A DNA stretch of 50,920 nucleotides from positions 1 through 50,920 of the forward strand of contig FWCC01000050.1 in NCBI GenBank assembly GCA_900169235.1, written 5' to 3'. The notes beneath the pieces are model-generated. The model was given only the letters and a program-made list of their open reading frames with translations, did no database searches and was not told the DNA's origin. Each line of letters starts with the position of its first letter. Position 1 is the first letter of the stretch. Of the stretch, positions 21,592 through 31,519 are shown piece by piece. Source of the DNA: Zarea fungicola (lineage: Eukaryota; Ascomycota; Sordariomycetes; Hypocreales; Cordycipitaceae). A program made the translations under genes and the position numbers.

Positions 21592-22743
21592 TCAATCTCG
21601 TCGCCTTCTTCTCCCAGCCACCTCAACATGCACATCCTGCAGTCGTAGCCTCTTAACCGGCACTGTACTAATCGTAACAGGTCCCCTTGTATCTGACATC
21701 ACCCGAGGCCGCCTGGACGCTTCCTCGCCACCCATACCGTGCTCGTCAGGTGCATCATTCCCAGCGTAATCCTCTCCGTCCTGCAAGATGCCTCTATCAC
21801 GCAGGTGCCTGATGAGGTCAGGATCTCGCCTCCGCATTTCGGGTAGTATCTCGTTATGAAGGAAGTGGCGCGCAATATGCCTCATACGTCGCTTATATAC
21901 CTCCGCCTCGCGACCGCTGCCAGGGGCGACCCTGTACGGCTTAGCGCAGAACCAGCAATTGGCCTTTATAGGGAAGTGCATTGCCAGGTGATCCTTTGCG
22001 CTGTGGTCTGCCCACTCGTCGATACCGGCCCCAGAGGCCAAGAGGTTGAACGTCCTAGGGCAGCCTGTGTACGGCTGCAGCTCGCATGGCATTATCGCAA
22101 CCAGTGCCGTTGGGTCGCCACTACCGCGGCTGCTGGTGAAAGATTCGCCCATGGCCGTTGAGCCAGACGACGAAGACGACGCAACATTTGCCATGGCTGT
22201 GGCCGACGATGCCATGGATCCCGTCGCCATCGGCGTAGAGCCGGCATGGTACCAATGATGCGGCTCTGCAATCTGCGGTTCTGCGACAGGCTCGACGGTC
22301 AGCAGCTCGGGCATCTGAGGCTCGTCATCCTCGTCTTCTACCATGGTCTCCAGATTGGCAACATGGCCGACGGGCCGCGCGACGGACCCCGAAGACGTGC
22401 GAGAGGCCTTGGTCATGCCGTCGCCTTCGCTGCTAAAGATGGATCCGTTGCCACCACCCCGGCCGCCTGCCCGGCCGGCGGGGTCGTGTCTGCGGCTGGC
22501 CATGTAGTAGGAACTGGAGGAGCCAGTGCTGGCGCTGTAGACAGAGGTGGCGAAGCGCCGACGACGCATCGGCTCGAAGGATTGACTGGCCATATCCTCG
22601 TCATCTAGGCTGGGGTAGAAGGTATTTTCACCGTCCCCATCACCGATGCTCAGGTGGTCTAGATCCGTAATATTGACATTTCTTTCATACCCAAGGCCGC
22701 CGATATGGGCAAACGTGGTGCTATCTGTTTCCGAGTTGGCCAT
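21592..22743 (-). CDS. Atypical C2H2-like zinc-finger protein, function unknown
   Basis: I do not recognise a named family. The 383-residue protein starts at an ATG (22741-22743) and has no evident intron. The first ~210 residues are acidic, Ser/Gly/Ala-rich and probably disordered. Residues 220-293 hold two finger-like metal sites: C220, C228, H247, H252 (CX7CX18HX4H) and C263, C266, H289, H293 (CX2CX22HX3H). This resembles unusually spaced C2H2 modules common in fungal hypothetical proteins. The C-terminus has basic patches (VPVKRLRLQ and RRRRRD) that could be nuclear signals. A DNA-binding regulator is plausible but unproven. Confidence 0.75.
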   Translation of the reverse strand: MANSETDSTTFAHIGGLGYERNVNITDLDHLSIGDGDGENTFYPSLDDEDMASQSFEPMRRRRFATSVYSASTGSSSSYYMASRRHDPAGRAGGRGGGNGSIFSSEGDGMTKASRTSSGSVARPVGHVANLETMVEDEDDEPQMPELLTVEPVAEPQIAEPHHWYHAGSTPMATGSMASSATAMANVASSSSSGSTAMGESFTSSRGSGDPTALVAIMPCELQPYTGCPRTFNLLASGAGIDEWADHSAKDHLAMHFPIKANCWFCAKPYRVAPGSGREAEVYKRRMRHIARHFLHNEILPEMRRRDPDLIRHLRDRGILQDGEDYAGNDAPDEHGMGGEEASRRPRVMSDTRGPVTISTVPVKRLRLQDVHVEVAGRRRRRD

Positions 22744-23275
22744 GGCGGCGATGAAAAATGCGAGGTTTGTGTATGGGAAATTATATGTGTCTGGGTTGTG
22801 CGGCGATCCTAGGCCAGCTTCGGATGATGTTTTTCTTCACTTTACTGCAGGCCTGCGCCAAGTTCCGAGTACCTAGCTGCCAGCAGCGAGTATTTAATGT
22901 AATATGGGACTTGACGCCGCGCGGCACCCAAAAGGGGGGGTAAAGATGAACTCTCTCTCTTTGTGCTTCTGTGCCGAAAGTCCAGCGGCAAAATGGTGTA
23001 TGGGTTGAAGGAGCGTACCGGCAACTTGGCCTTGGTTATGGTGAATGTCCCCGCAACAGGCTTTGAAAAGCAGGGGAGAAAAGAGGGAGAGGTAAAAATT
23101 ATTTGGCAATAAGTTTGCGTGGCGGCGCATATATACAAGTAGAGACTAGTAAGGCCGCAACTAGCATAAGAGCCCCTCCGAATAAATTTGGAGGCAGCGT
23201 TGCATATGCTACAAAGCAAGTGGGGTTTAATAGCGTGATGGATGCTCAACATATGAATTTACTTGCTGTCAGTAC

Positions 23276-23303
23276 GGCGTGGTGTGGTGGTGTGGTGGTG
23301 TGG
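23276..23303. repeat. GTGGTGTG minisatellite
   Basis: About three tandem units of GTGGTGTG, G/T-only on this strand. Short and non-coding. Confidence 0.8.
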
Positions 23304-24404
23304 CATCCTGCGTGTAATGCGCTGGCTGTACGGAGTAGACAGAAGAGAGAGGCTTGAGACGACCGATGCATTGCAGTGGAGACGAAGACACCTAATAGAA
23401 TAAAAGATGGGATTGATACTAGAAGCCAGTCATGCTATGACTGTGACTGCTATATCCTGCGAGGAAGTAACGAAGATATCATAAAGTTGACGATTCGGAC
23501 AATTCTGCAACCCTGTTCGACATTTGCTGTGTCTGCTAAGGTCAAGGGCAAGGGGTTGGAGACATTCATAGGCTAAATAGCTAGTGCTAGTTGGACTGTT
23601 AACTCAGCTACCTTCAGCCTACACTAACTAACTTGCCTAACTATTACGTATAGCTGGGTAAGCTAATCTGGTTGGCTAAAGATGTGGTTAGAGCTCCAAA
23701 ACGAGCCCAGTAAGGTAGCTCTTTAATAAACGGCGCCTACCTACAGATTGCTAGGGAAAAAAACGAAGAACCCCTAAACTTGGCTGGCAAAAACAGTCAC
23801 ATAACTGAAAAATACGTACAAATAACTGAAATCTGGGACGCAAAGCACAGTCTCTCTTTCATTGGACGGATAAGCAAGCCCAGTTTACAGCCTCCAGCTG
23901 TACTGCTGATAATCATCACGAGACTCTGCGCCATGCGCTGCAATTTCCTGAGAAAGATGGGTACCAGATCACCCTTGGACAAAACAGCCGAGTCTGCTCT
24001 CAAATTGCAAACCAGGCATCTCTGCCGGCTGTCGCATGCCGTGGCTGCTACAACACACTATAGCAACGCCCCAAAGTAGATACGAAACTGGCTAGCAGAT
24101 TGATAATAGAGACGTTGGCAGATATTACAATGCCCTGGGCCGTGCTTTCATGTTCTACCATTACGCAGGACTTCTTTGCTCAAGTGCAAGCTGGTCAATG
24201 CAGCCTGCCGCACAACCATTACAGAAACGCCACGTTACCTGGTAGATAAACGACAGCCAAGGTGTTGGAAGACTCATGGAATCCTATGGACACATATGTG
24301 AAGACCAAGTGAGGATCTTCCTGGCGTGCAGGCTGGAACCGGCAGTCTGATAATGGGATGGCGTGCTAACTAATCTTGAAGTTTCGGCCCTTGAAAAAGT
24401 AAAC

Positions 24405-24422
24405 TAACTAACTAGTTAGTTA
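24405..24422. repeat. Perfect 18-bp palindrome with outer inverted arms
   Basis: TAACTAACTAGTTAGTTA is its own reverse complement. Outside it, AAACTAA (24401-24407) and TTAGTTT (24427-24433) form a second, offset inverted pair. Possible cruciform or regulator site; chance in AT-rich DNA is also possible. Confidence 0.75.
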
Positions 24423-25077
24423 CTAATTAGTTTATCCTTGTACAACAGAGGAGCGGGCCATGGCATTCGATAGCCAGCTCAATCCGGAACTCGTTGGACA
24501 TGGATTAATTAATAGGACTTGTAGCTACCAAATAAGTTAATAAATCACCACGTCCCAGAGAAAACCTCTGAAAAATAGATATCATTTATGCATTATCCGT
24601 CGTTAGAAGGCTTGACTCATCAACAGAACCAAGTTTACGTGCTGCAATTCGATTTTACCTCAAGTGAACCGAACTGTACAATACCCAAATGCGAAAGGGC
24701 ACTGAGTACGCAGCTTTCTCATCATACACGATGCCGTACAACCGTTATTTATCTCTCGTCACGCCAGGCTGGTGCAAAACTACTGCGCTACAGCGTAGCC
24801 TTGGCAAACAAAGTCTCTGCCCAAAACAGAAAATACTCCGAAAAAGCCAGGTACGGCTGGTTTCACATAACTACCCTATCGAACTAGTAATTAAACGAAA
24901 ACTGGTCCCTGTCATGCCTGCGCAACACGTGCAATCGAAACGCAACTATGTAGTTATGGGCTACATATTTGACCAGGACAGGCCGAAACGGCTTCGTCTA
25001 ACCCCTTTTCAAGACAGTGCCACCAGACCAGCAGAACGCTCAGGCTTGAGCTAAAGAAAACATACAGAGAAAGGATA

Positions 25078-26694
25078 ATGACGACGATGAATAAAACGCC
25101 AACGGCTTCCAGTCATCACACCACCAATGGTGTAGCAGCCGATGACGTCTACTTGACTGGCCGCATCGACAATGCGCTAAGCGTCAAGCCCATGGTCATC
25201 TCGCTCACGCTGCGCTTCAACGACGTCCTTGACGCTGACAAGTTGCACACCGCTCTCTGCACCCTCCTCGACACGGGCGACTGGCGTCGTCTAGGCGGTC
25301 GTCTTCGCGCCCCTTCCAAGCTCGACAATCCGCAGGTCATCCAGGTCCACGTCCCGCGGCCCTTTACTGCGGCGCGCCCACCCCTCGCCTACTCGCACGC
25401 TGACCACTCCAGCGTTGCCATCGCCAAACACGCACTCGGCAGCCAGCTACCTGTGCTCAATGCCACCAATGCGGCACTCTGCCGCTCCGGCGTAGACTTT
25501 CGCGAATTTGCCGCCGCAAAGGAGCTGCCGGACACCATTGACGGCTTCCTGAAGCCTGGCGAAGAGGACAGGCCGGTGCTGTCACTACACATTACCAGCT
25601 TTGCCGATGCGACGCTCGTGGCTGTCGCCGTGCCGCATCTCCTCATGGACGCCATGGCACTGGGCGAGCTGATTCATGCGTGGACGCTCGTCCTCGCCGG
25701 GAAAAGCGACGAGGTGCCGCCTGTAATTGGCATCCATGACGACATCCTCTACGACGTGGCGGATCCTACTCGCAAAAAGGACAGCGAGGCGCCTTGGTCT
25801 CTACAGCCGGTGCACCTTGTCGGATTTTCATTCTTCCTTTTTGTGGTGCGCTTCCTCTGGGGTGTCGTCATGGAGCGGACCATTGAGAGCCGGGCAGTTT
25901 ACATACCCAGGCACATCCTGGACAAGATGCGGGCCAGGGCCATCCAAGATATTGCGGATGCCGCTGCGCAGAAAAGCCAGGCTGAAGGCATCACAGACGC
26001 AGATACGGCAGGTTCCTCCTCAATTCCCTGGGTCAGTGAAGGCGACGTGCTCTTTGCCTGGACGTGCCGCGTCGTATCCCTCGGCCAGGGTAGCAGCCCG
26101 CGGCCTCTCAACGCGCACAACGCCATCAACATGCGCAATCGACTTCCGGAGACGACGCCGCCCAAGGGAACATGCGGTGTCTATGCCCGTAACTTCGTCA
26201 ACCTCAGCTACCTGCCCGTGTCCCCTGACGAGGCACGGGGACCGCTGGGTCTCGTGGCCGCCAAGTATCGCGCTGCCCTCACGACGCAAGGCTCGCCTCA
26301 GCAGGCCGTCTGCGCGCTGCGCGCGGCGCGGGCTTCCGTAGACGCGGGGAAAGATGGTAACGTGATTTGCGGCGCACCAGCCACGGGAGAGCTGCTTAGC
26401 ATGACCAACTGGCTCAAAGCCGACATTGCCGGTGTCGTGGACTTTTCGCCTGCCATAGTGGCACCCACAGCAAAGAAGAGTGAAGAGCAGGAGGAGGGGG
26501 GGTCGCAGCGCTGGCATGCACCTGGCCGCCTTGTTTACCTTCACTCGCAGATTCATGCGTCATCACCCTTGATACGCAATACGCTAGGTGCCGTGGGAAA
26601 GGACTCTGCAGGAAACCTCTGGATGCAAGGGTTCTTTCCCAGCCGTACGTGGGATGCACTGGAAAAGGAACTCGTCGAGCTGAATAAACTATAG
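25078..26694 (+). CDS. BAHD-type acyltransferase (transferase family)
   Basis: These enzymes move an acyl group from CoA to a hydroxyl or amine of a small molecule. Single exon of 538 residues; the ATG at 25078 is the first in frame. The catalytic HXXXD motif is H187-LLM-D191 within VAVPHLLMDAMALGEL. A hydrophobic segment near 247-265 (FSFFLFVVRFLWGVVME) could be membrane-associated or part of the fold. The second plant BAHD motif, DFGWG, is not visible; the corresponding C-terminal region reads NLWMQGFFPSRTWDALEKEL, as in fungal members as far as I can tell. The substrate is unknown, and no polyketide, peptide or terpene synthase lies nearby, so cluster membership is unsupported. Convergent with VPS16. 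Confidence 0.85.
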   Translation: MTTMNKTPTASSHHTTNGVAADDVYLTGRIDNALSVKPMVISLTLRFNDVLDADKLHTALCTLLDTGDWRRLGGRLRAPSKLDNPQVIQVHVPRPFTAARPPLAYSHADHSSVAIAKHALGSQLPVLNATNAALCRSGVDFREFAAAKELPDTIDGFLKPGEEDRPVLSLHITSFADATLVAVAVPHLLMDAMALGELIHAWTLVLAGKSDEVPPVIGIHDDILYDVADPTRKKDSEAPWSLQPVHLVGFSFFLFVVRFLWGVVMERTIESRAVYIPRHILDKMRARAIQDIADAAAQKSQAEGITDADTAGSSSIPWVSEGDVLFAWTCRVVSLGQGSSPRPLNAHNAINMRNRLPETTPPKGTCGVYARNFVNLSYLPVSPDEARGPLGLVAAKYRAALTTQGSPQQAVCALRAARASVDAGKDGNVICGAPATGELLSMTNWLKADIAGVVDFSPAIVAPTAKKSEEQEEGGSQRWHAPGRLVYLHSQIHASSPLIRNTLGAVGKDSAGNLWMQGFFPSRTWDALEKELVELNKL

Positions 26695-27318
26695 CTGGCC
26701 GGAATATCGATATTAGTAGACAGTAGATTCACTAGACCTGCAGGCCACTGGTTATTGAATATCTGGAGAAGTAGCGGTTCAAGTTTCATGCTTTCGTCTT
26801 GTTCTGGCATGCCCAAGCACCGCAGGGCTCTTCGCCAAGCCATACTTAATTTTGACAGCATGTGGACGAAAAGAAGGGCCGACTAATCCAGAAAGGCTGA
26901 CCGACGAAGCGTTGTACAACGGCGTCTGAAGAGAAAAACAATAACATACACGTGTATTATCTAAGCTTATGCAGACAGGAACTGTGGCGAAATGGAGACG
27001 AGAATCCTTCTGGCCATGCGGCCAATAGATTGAATGTATCGGGAATCTATTGCCTAGTGATCATGACGGCTTATGTTATTAATCAGCACCAGTCATCAAT
27101 ACCCAAGGCATGTATTCCAAAACGCAGCATGTCGTGGCCATGCATGGCGACGCGCACAAAAGGCCACCTCTCCGCTTCAGAACCGGAGCAAAGGTTCTCC
27201 TCTGTGCGACCGCACCTGCAGGAAAAGGACGGGCCATTCAGATGAAATGCATCGTAAATTGAATTTCGAGAGTCGATGCTTCTCCACAGATAAGGGGGAA
27301 AAAATGCAGATGCTCTGC
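26695..27318. other. Convergent 3' spacer
   Basis: About 620 bp between the stop codons of the acyltransferase and VPS16, presumably holding both 3' UTRs. No ORF or repeat of note. Confidence 0.6.
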
Positions 27319-30083
27319 TTAACGGTTACCAAACACTGTGTTCCCCAACCGCTCAATCTCACGGCCCTCTTGGGTTCCCCGGCCTGCCAGCTCTAGCAGC
27401 CGTTGCCAGGACTCCGCGTCCTTGATGCGCACTGCTTCCTCCGCCGCCTTGACACGCATACCACATGCCTCGTACATTTCAATAGCCTCGCCTTGTTCCA
27501 GACCAGTGCACTTGGGCACAAACTGCGATGCCAGTCGCGGGTTGCCTGCCTGAAGGATGAGCTTGTAAAACGGCTGGTGAAAGAATGTTAGCCACACGAT
27601 TCCAAAGAGTAATTTGGAAAGAACGGGGAGAGGAGAGCATACCCTCCAGCCAATTGGGCTCCTTCTCGCTTTGGCAATATCTTCTATTTCATTCCACTCA
27701 CGCTTCGCAACAAGTGCCTTGAGTCGAATCCACCACGCAACCTTTTCTGGTATTTTGAACTCGCTCTGAATTTTCTTGGCCCTGCCATTATAGCCTAACT
27801 GAATCAGCTTGGCCATGGTCTCATTCACGCTCAATCCGTAGAATTTCTCCGTCAAGTCGCGATCCAGCGCCTCCTGCATGCGCAAGAGTGCAGTCGCCTC
27901 TTTGATGGCGTGAGCCTCGACGGCAGCCTCCCTGGCGTCCGACAGCAGTTTGCCAGCCAACGCCAACTTGTCCACTGTAGTACGCACATCGGACTGGCGG
28001 AGTGACTCTTGTATGAAAACGTTGGCACCGTCAACACGACGATCATCTTGGTAGTATAAATCCTTGAGCATGGCATTGTCGCCCTTCAATACCGCCGACG
28101 ATTCCACAAGCGCACTCGCCGCTGGCCGCGAGTTGATTATTCGGAAGAATTGCGATGGTGCAGTTTTCCTTTTCAAGTGCTGCAGCACAAACAGGATCAG
28201 GTCAGTATCGCCACTTTCAACAGCCTTGTCCAATGCCAGCTCGTCTTCTTGCATGTCGAGCAGCAGCGGCACCTGCTTTCCGCCCCGTGGCTCATGGTTG
28301 AGCAACTCCGTCGCCAGTCTGCTGCGACCTTCATGATGCGCTGCTCGGGCAATCTCTTCAAAGGAAATTCCAGATTTGTCAGAAAGTCGCTCCACTACAA
28401 GCCTGCAAACGCCATCGTCATCTTCTGTACCGATTCGTACTTTGGCTGAGGCCCAGTGCGTGTATATGCTGTCGGAGGGAAGCTTGAGATATGACGCAAT
28501 CTTAAGAGCCAGCTGATACTCGTGTCGTGTCAGGAGTCGGTTGATGAGACGCTCGGGGGTGAGTTGCTGGTACTGTTCAAACGAGATGGGGATCCCGATT
28601 TTGTAAAAGCGGACAGCGTTTAGTACACGGAGGGTTGTGCACATTTCGACAAAGTCATCGCTGTTGTATATGTCGAGAACCGATTTCCCAAAAGAAGCCG
28701 CCTTTAGCAGCTGCTTCTGCCACTGGGTATCAAACTCACGCCCGGCAGCATTAACGCACGTATCTACCGCTTCAGTCAGATTCGGTCTGATGAGCTGGAT
28801 GTAGTCATCAGCCTTGGGAGACTCGAGCTCCAATTGGCCAACAGCGTCTAGCAATATGGATGCTGGTGATGATTCTGTGGCGGCACCAAATGACTGAATA
28901 GTAGCATCAGGCACCCGTTCCAGGAACTCACAGAAATCGTTGGATATTAACCGTGCACCATCCCACTCTGAAACCGCATTAGTATCAGTAATTAATGCAA
29001 GAAGAGTTCTTTACGGACCAGAAACCACATGAACTCGCGTGGTATCGTAAATATATGAAGCAGATTCCCCGCCACGGCCGATAATGTGCACCTCGTCTTC
29101 CCATGCGATGATGGCGTCAGACCCGCACCACTCAACATACTGTGGTGGTGTCGTTGAGTCTGATTCGTGCACGAATTCAAGATCCTGTAAATCCCCCGAT
29201 GTTACGTGAGCTTTGCCATCTTTTGCATATAGAGTGACGAAGCGCCCATCCGGGGACACACTAATGTGGCTTAACGAGCCAAATTCGGGCAGGCGATCTT
29301 CACAGTCGGCCGCGTCCAGAACATACACCGTAGACTCGATGCTCAGTAACACCTCAACGGAACGCGAGAGTGTGTATGCCGGGGGGATAATTGCCCATGC
29401 GCTGACCTCGCCACTCGGCGGTGTAGCCAATGGTTTCGGACGTGGCTCCGTATATGAGGAGACTGTGACGAGCGTGTTATTTCCAAGCAAAGCCACCATG
29501 CCGGTGTGGTGGAATCTGTCGGCCCATTAGTGAATCGCAGTGATTTCAAAGGCAGTTTTTGCATACCGGCAGGACTCGACGCCGTAGTTATCTGCGCCAT
29601 GGCCGAGGGAAAAGTGGCTAAAGTCGCCTTGCAGGTCATAGCAGCGGACATGGCCATCAACAGCCACCACAATCAGCGTCTCTGAATCCGACCATCCTAA
29701 CCCCTTGATAGCGCCCTTGTCCCACGCGAGGCTGCACAGCTTCTGGCCGGCAAGACTATATATATCTATAGACGGCTTGGACGACTTACCGGGCCGATGG
29801 GCCTGGAGTTTAGTCTCATCAGGCCACAGCGCTGGAGAATCAAGGGCCAGAAGTCAGCTAATTTGGGAAGGATGAGGAAGAATTCATCTTGTGCAAGACA
29901 GAAAGCTTCAATGGATGCATATGAACAAGGTAACATACCCAGTGCACCACCATAAGGGGCACCTGCGACAATGTAATTGTCAAGGTCTAGACTCTCATCA
30001 AAGACAGAGGTGTACTGTTGGGTCTTCCGGAACCACCGCTCACCAACACGTTCCCATTCGGCCTTTGCATGAAGAGTGTCCAT
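27319..30083 (-). CDS. VPS16: VPS16, core subunit of HOPS/CORVET tethering complexes
   Basis: Vps16 scaffolds the class C core that tethers endosomes, autophagosomes and vacuoles before SNARE fusion. Exons on the minus strand: 30083-29939, 29831-29567, 29515-29019, 28967-27643 and 27573-27319, coding for 828 residues, the usual length. The first exon carries the signature LDLDNYIVAGAPYGGAL. The N-terminal half is the beta-propeller (GHVRCYDLQGDF, FHHTGMVALLGN). The C-terminal half is the alpha-solenoid (LTRHEYQLALKIASYL and FYKLILQAGNPRLASQFV). Introns are 107, 51, 51 and 69 nt. The third (28968-29018) needs the donor GTCCGT, since the nearby GTAAAG gives the wrong frame. The last (27574-27642) is in frame and stop-free. 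Divergent from ATG16 with 445 bp between starts. Confidence 0.95.
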
Positions 30084-30528
30084 CTCCAAGCCTATTGCAT
30101 TATGAGGGGAGATCTCGAGTGGTCTTATAATTCCTTTTAGTGGGGGTTTTGCTGCGTCCTGAGACGATGAGAGCGAACGAATGGCAAATGTGATGGAATC
30201 TCCAGGGAGTTCTTGCTACCGTAAGCCACTGAACCGCATGGCAGTGTTAACCAGGGCGGCTATTTCACGGATAAGCTGGCTGTTAACGTCACCAGTCTTT
30301 CAGGTGATGACTGCGCTGTAACAACCTGCAGTGGCCGCCTACGCTTGACTGCGCAGCTGCTAGCATTTGCCCCACCAAGGGGCTTGTCCGCTGCAGCTTC
30401 ACGTTGGTAAGTTAGTACGAGGTTAGTAGTTAGTGAGGGGCAATGGCCAGCCCGGCCATGAGACAATGATTCAACCTCCATCATGCACATATCAAGTCCA
30501 CCTTCAAAGGAGAGTTCAATCGACCACC
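30084..30528. promoter_or_regulatory. Bidirectional promoter region, VPS16 / ATG16
   Basis: Only 445 bp separate the two start codons, so the promoters and leaders must share this space. Both products act in delivery to the vacuole, which makes co-regulation plausible. I cannot identify a specific factor site. Confidence 0.7.
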
Positions 30529-31293
30529 ATGCCGAACTGGAAAGAAGAATACCTCCTCTCTCTCAAGGGCGCAGAGATGAATAACCCAGTTAACATGGAG
30601 CTTGTTCAAACCTGTGCGTGCTGCGGCCCTTTATCGAATACGCAAGTTTTAAAAAGGCAAGACCTGACTGTGAATTGATAGGCTCGCACATGGTAGACAG
30701 AATATCAGCGCTAGAGGCAGAGCGCTCCTCCTTGGCAACCCAACTATCGCAAGCTCATACCGTACCAGCCGGGAAATCAAAGTCGCCATCAACACCCCAA
30801 GAGCCCTCCCCTGTGCTCGGCAGCGCCAATGACTCAGTGACGACACAGTTGCGGCATGACCTGGCAGAGGCCCTCCGCTCCAAGGGAACAACAGAGACTC
30901 GACTGCGCAGTGCCGAGGAGGAACTGACGAAGCTGCGTTCCAAGACGAAAGAGGATGCGCGTGCCATTCGCCACCTTACTGCTGACCAAACCACTCTAAC
31001 GACGAGATTGAAGGACCGTGAGTACGAGCTGCGGGAGAAGCGGAAACTCCTGGAGGTAAACTTGCACCTCTACTTCTGTGTATTTTTCTTCAGCTTCCTA
31101 GCAACCCACGTTCTAACTAGGAGACCAGCAAGTGCAAGACGAAATGATCACCTTGAATCTCCAAGTCTCCCTGGCGGAAAAGGAGAGGGACAAGGTCAAG
31201 AAAGAGAACAAGGAGCTCATCGATCGCTGGATGAAACGCATGACCCAAGAGGTCGACGCTATGAATCTTGCCAACGAGCCTGGTTCAAGATGA
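30529..31293 (+). CDS. ATG16: Autophagy protein ATG16
   Basis: Atg16 binds Atg5 through its N-terminus and dimerises by a coiled coil, placing the Atg12-Atg5 conjugate on the phagophore to drive Atg8 lipidation. Exons are 30529-30613, 30682-31055 and 31129-31293, giving 207 residues, typical for the fungal protein. MPNWKEEYLLSLKGAE is the conserved Atg5-binding start. Splicing gives LVQTCSHMVDRISALEAE. A long heptad-rich region follows (ELTKLRSKTKEDARAI, YELREKRKLLE, then QVQDEMITLNLQVSLAE), ending in KELIDRWMKRMTQEVDAMN. Introns are 68 and 73 nt; for the second I chose acceptor ACCAG at 31128 because it keeps the VQDEM frame. It converges on DOT1, with 226 bp between stops. Confidence 0.95.
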
Positions 31294-31519
31294 ACCGCCT
31301 CCCTTTTGCAAAATTCAAAGTTCCATGAAACAGGTCATGGTAAAAATCAGCAATACGACCTTCGCTTGAAGAAGAAAATATGGAATATTTGTATGCAGTC
31401 CTGCTACTACTACAAAAAAGGTTCAGCCGAAAACACAAAATCCAACACGCCATCCCTACTTGCATGACCAAAAAAAAAAACAGATTACATAAAACGACAC
31501 AACCGTCACCTCTAATTTT

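Larger units (their letters stand above)
22744..25077. other. Gene-poor AT-rich spacer upstream of the acyltransferase
   Basis: About 2.3 kb without a supported ORF. It includes a GTGGT-rich minisatellite near 23276-23303, a TACGGAGTA motif at 23329-23337, many CTAACT/AGTTAG strings at 23580-23690, and a palindrome at 24405-24422. Confidence 0.55.

Noticed and set aside
22046..22608. Plus-strand frames over the zinc-finger-like gene
   Set aside because: Shadows of the minus-strand coding sequence caused by its C/G-rich third positions.
25727..26341. 204-codon frame in the +1 register of the acyltransferase
   Set aside because: Overlaps the HXXXD-containing frame and is Arg/Ser-rich, the usual shadow of a GC-rich gene.
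25078..26694. Secondary-metabolite gene cluster
   Set aside because: Only the acyltransferase fits; neighbours are a zinc-finger-like protein and VPS16, with no synthase, oxidase or transporter.
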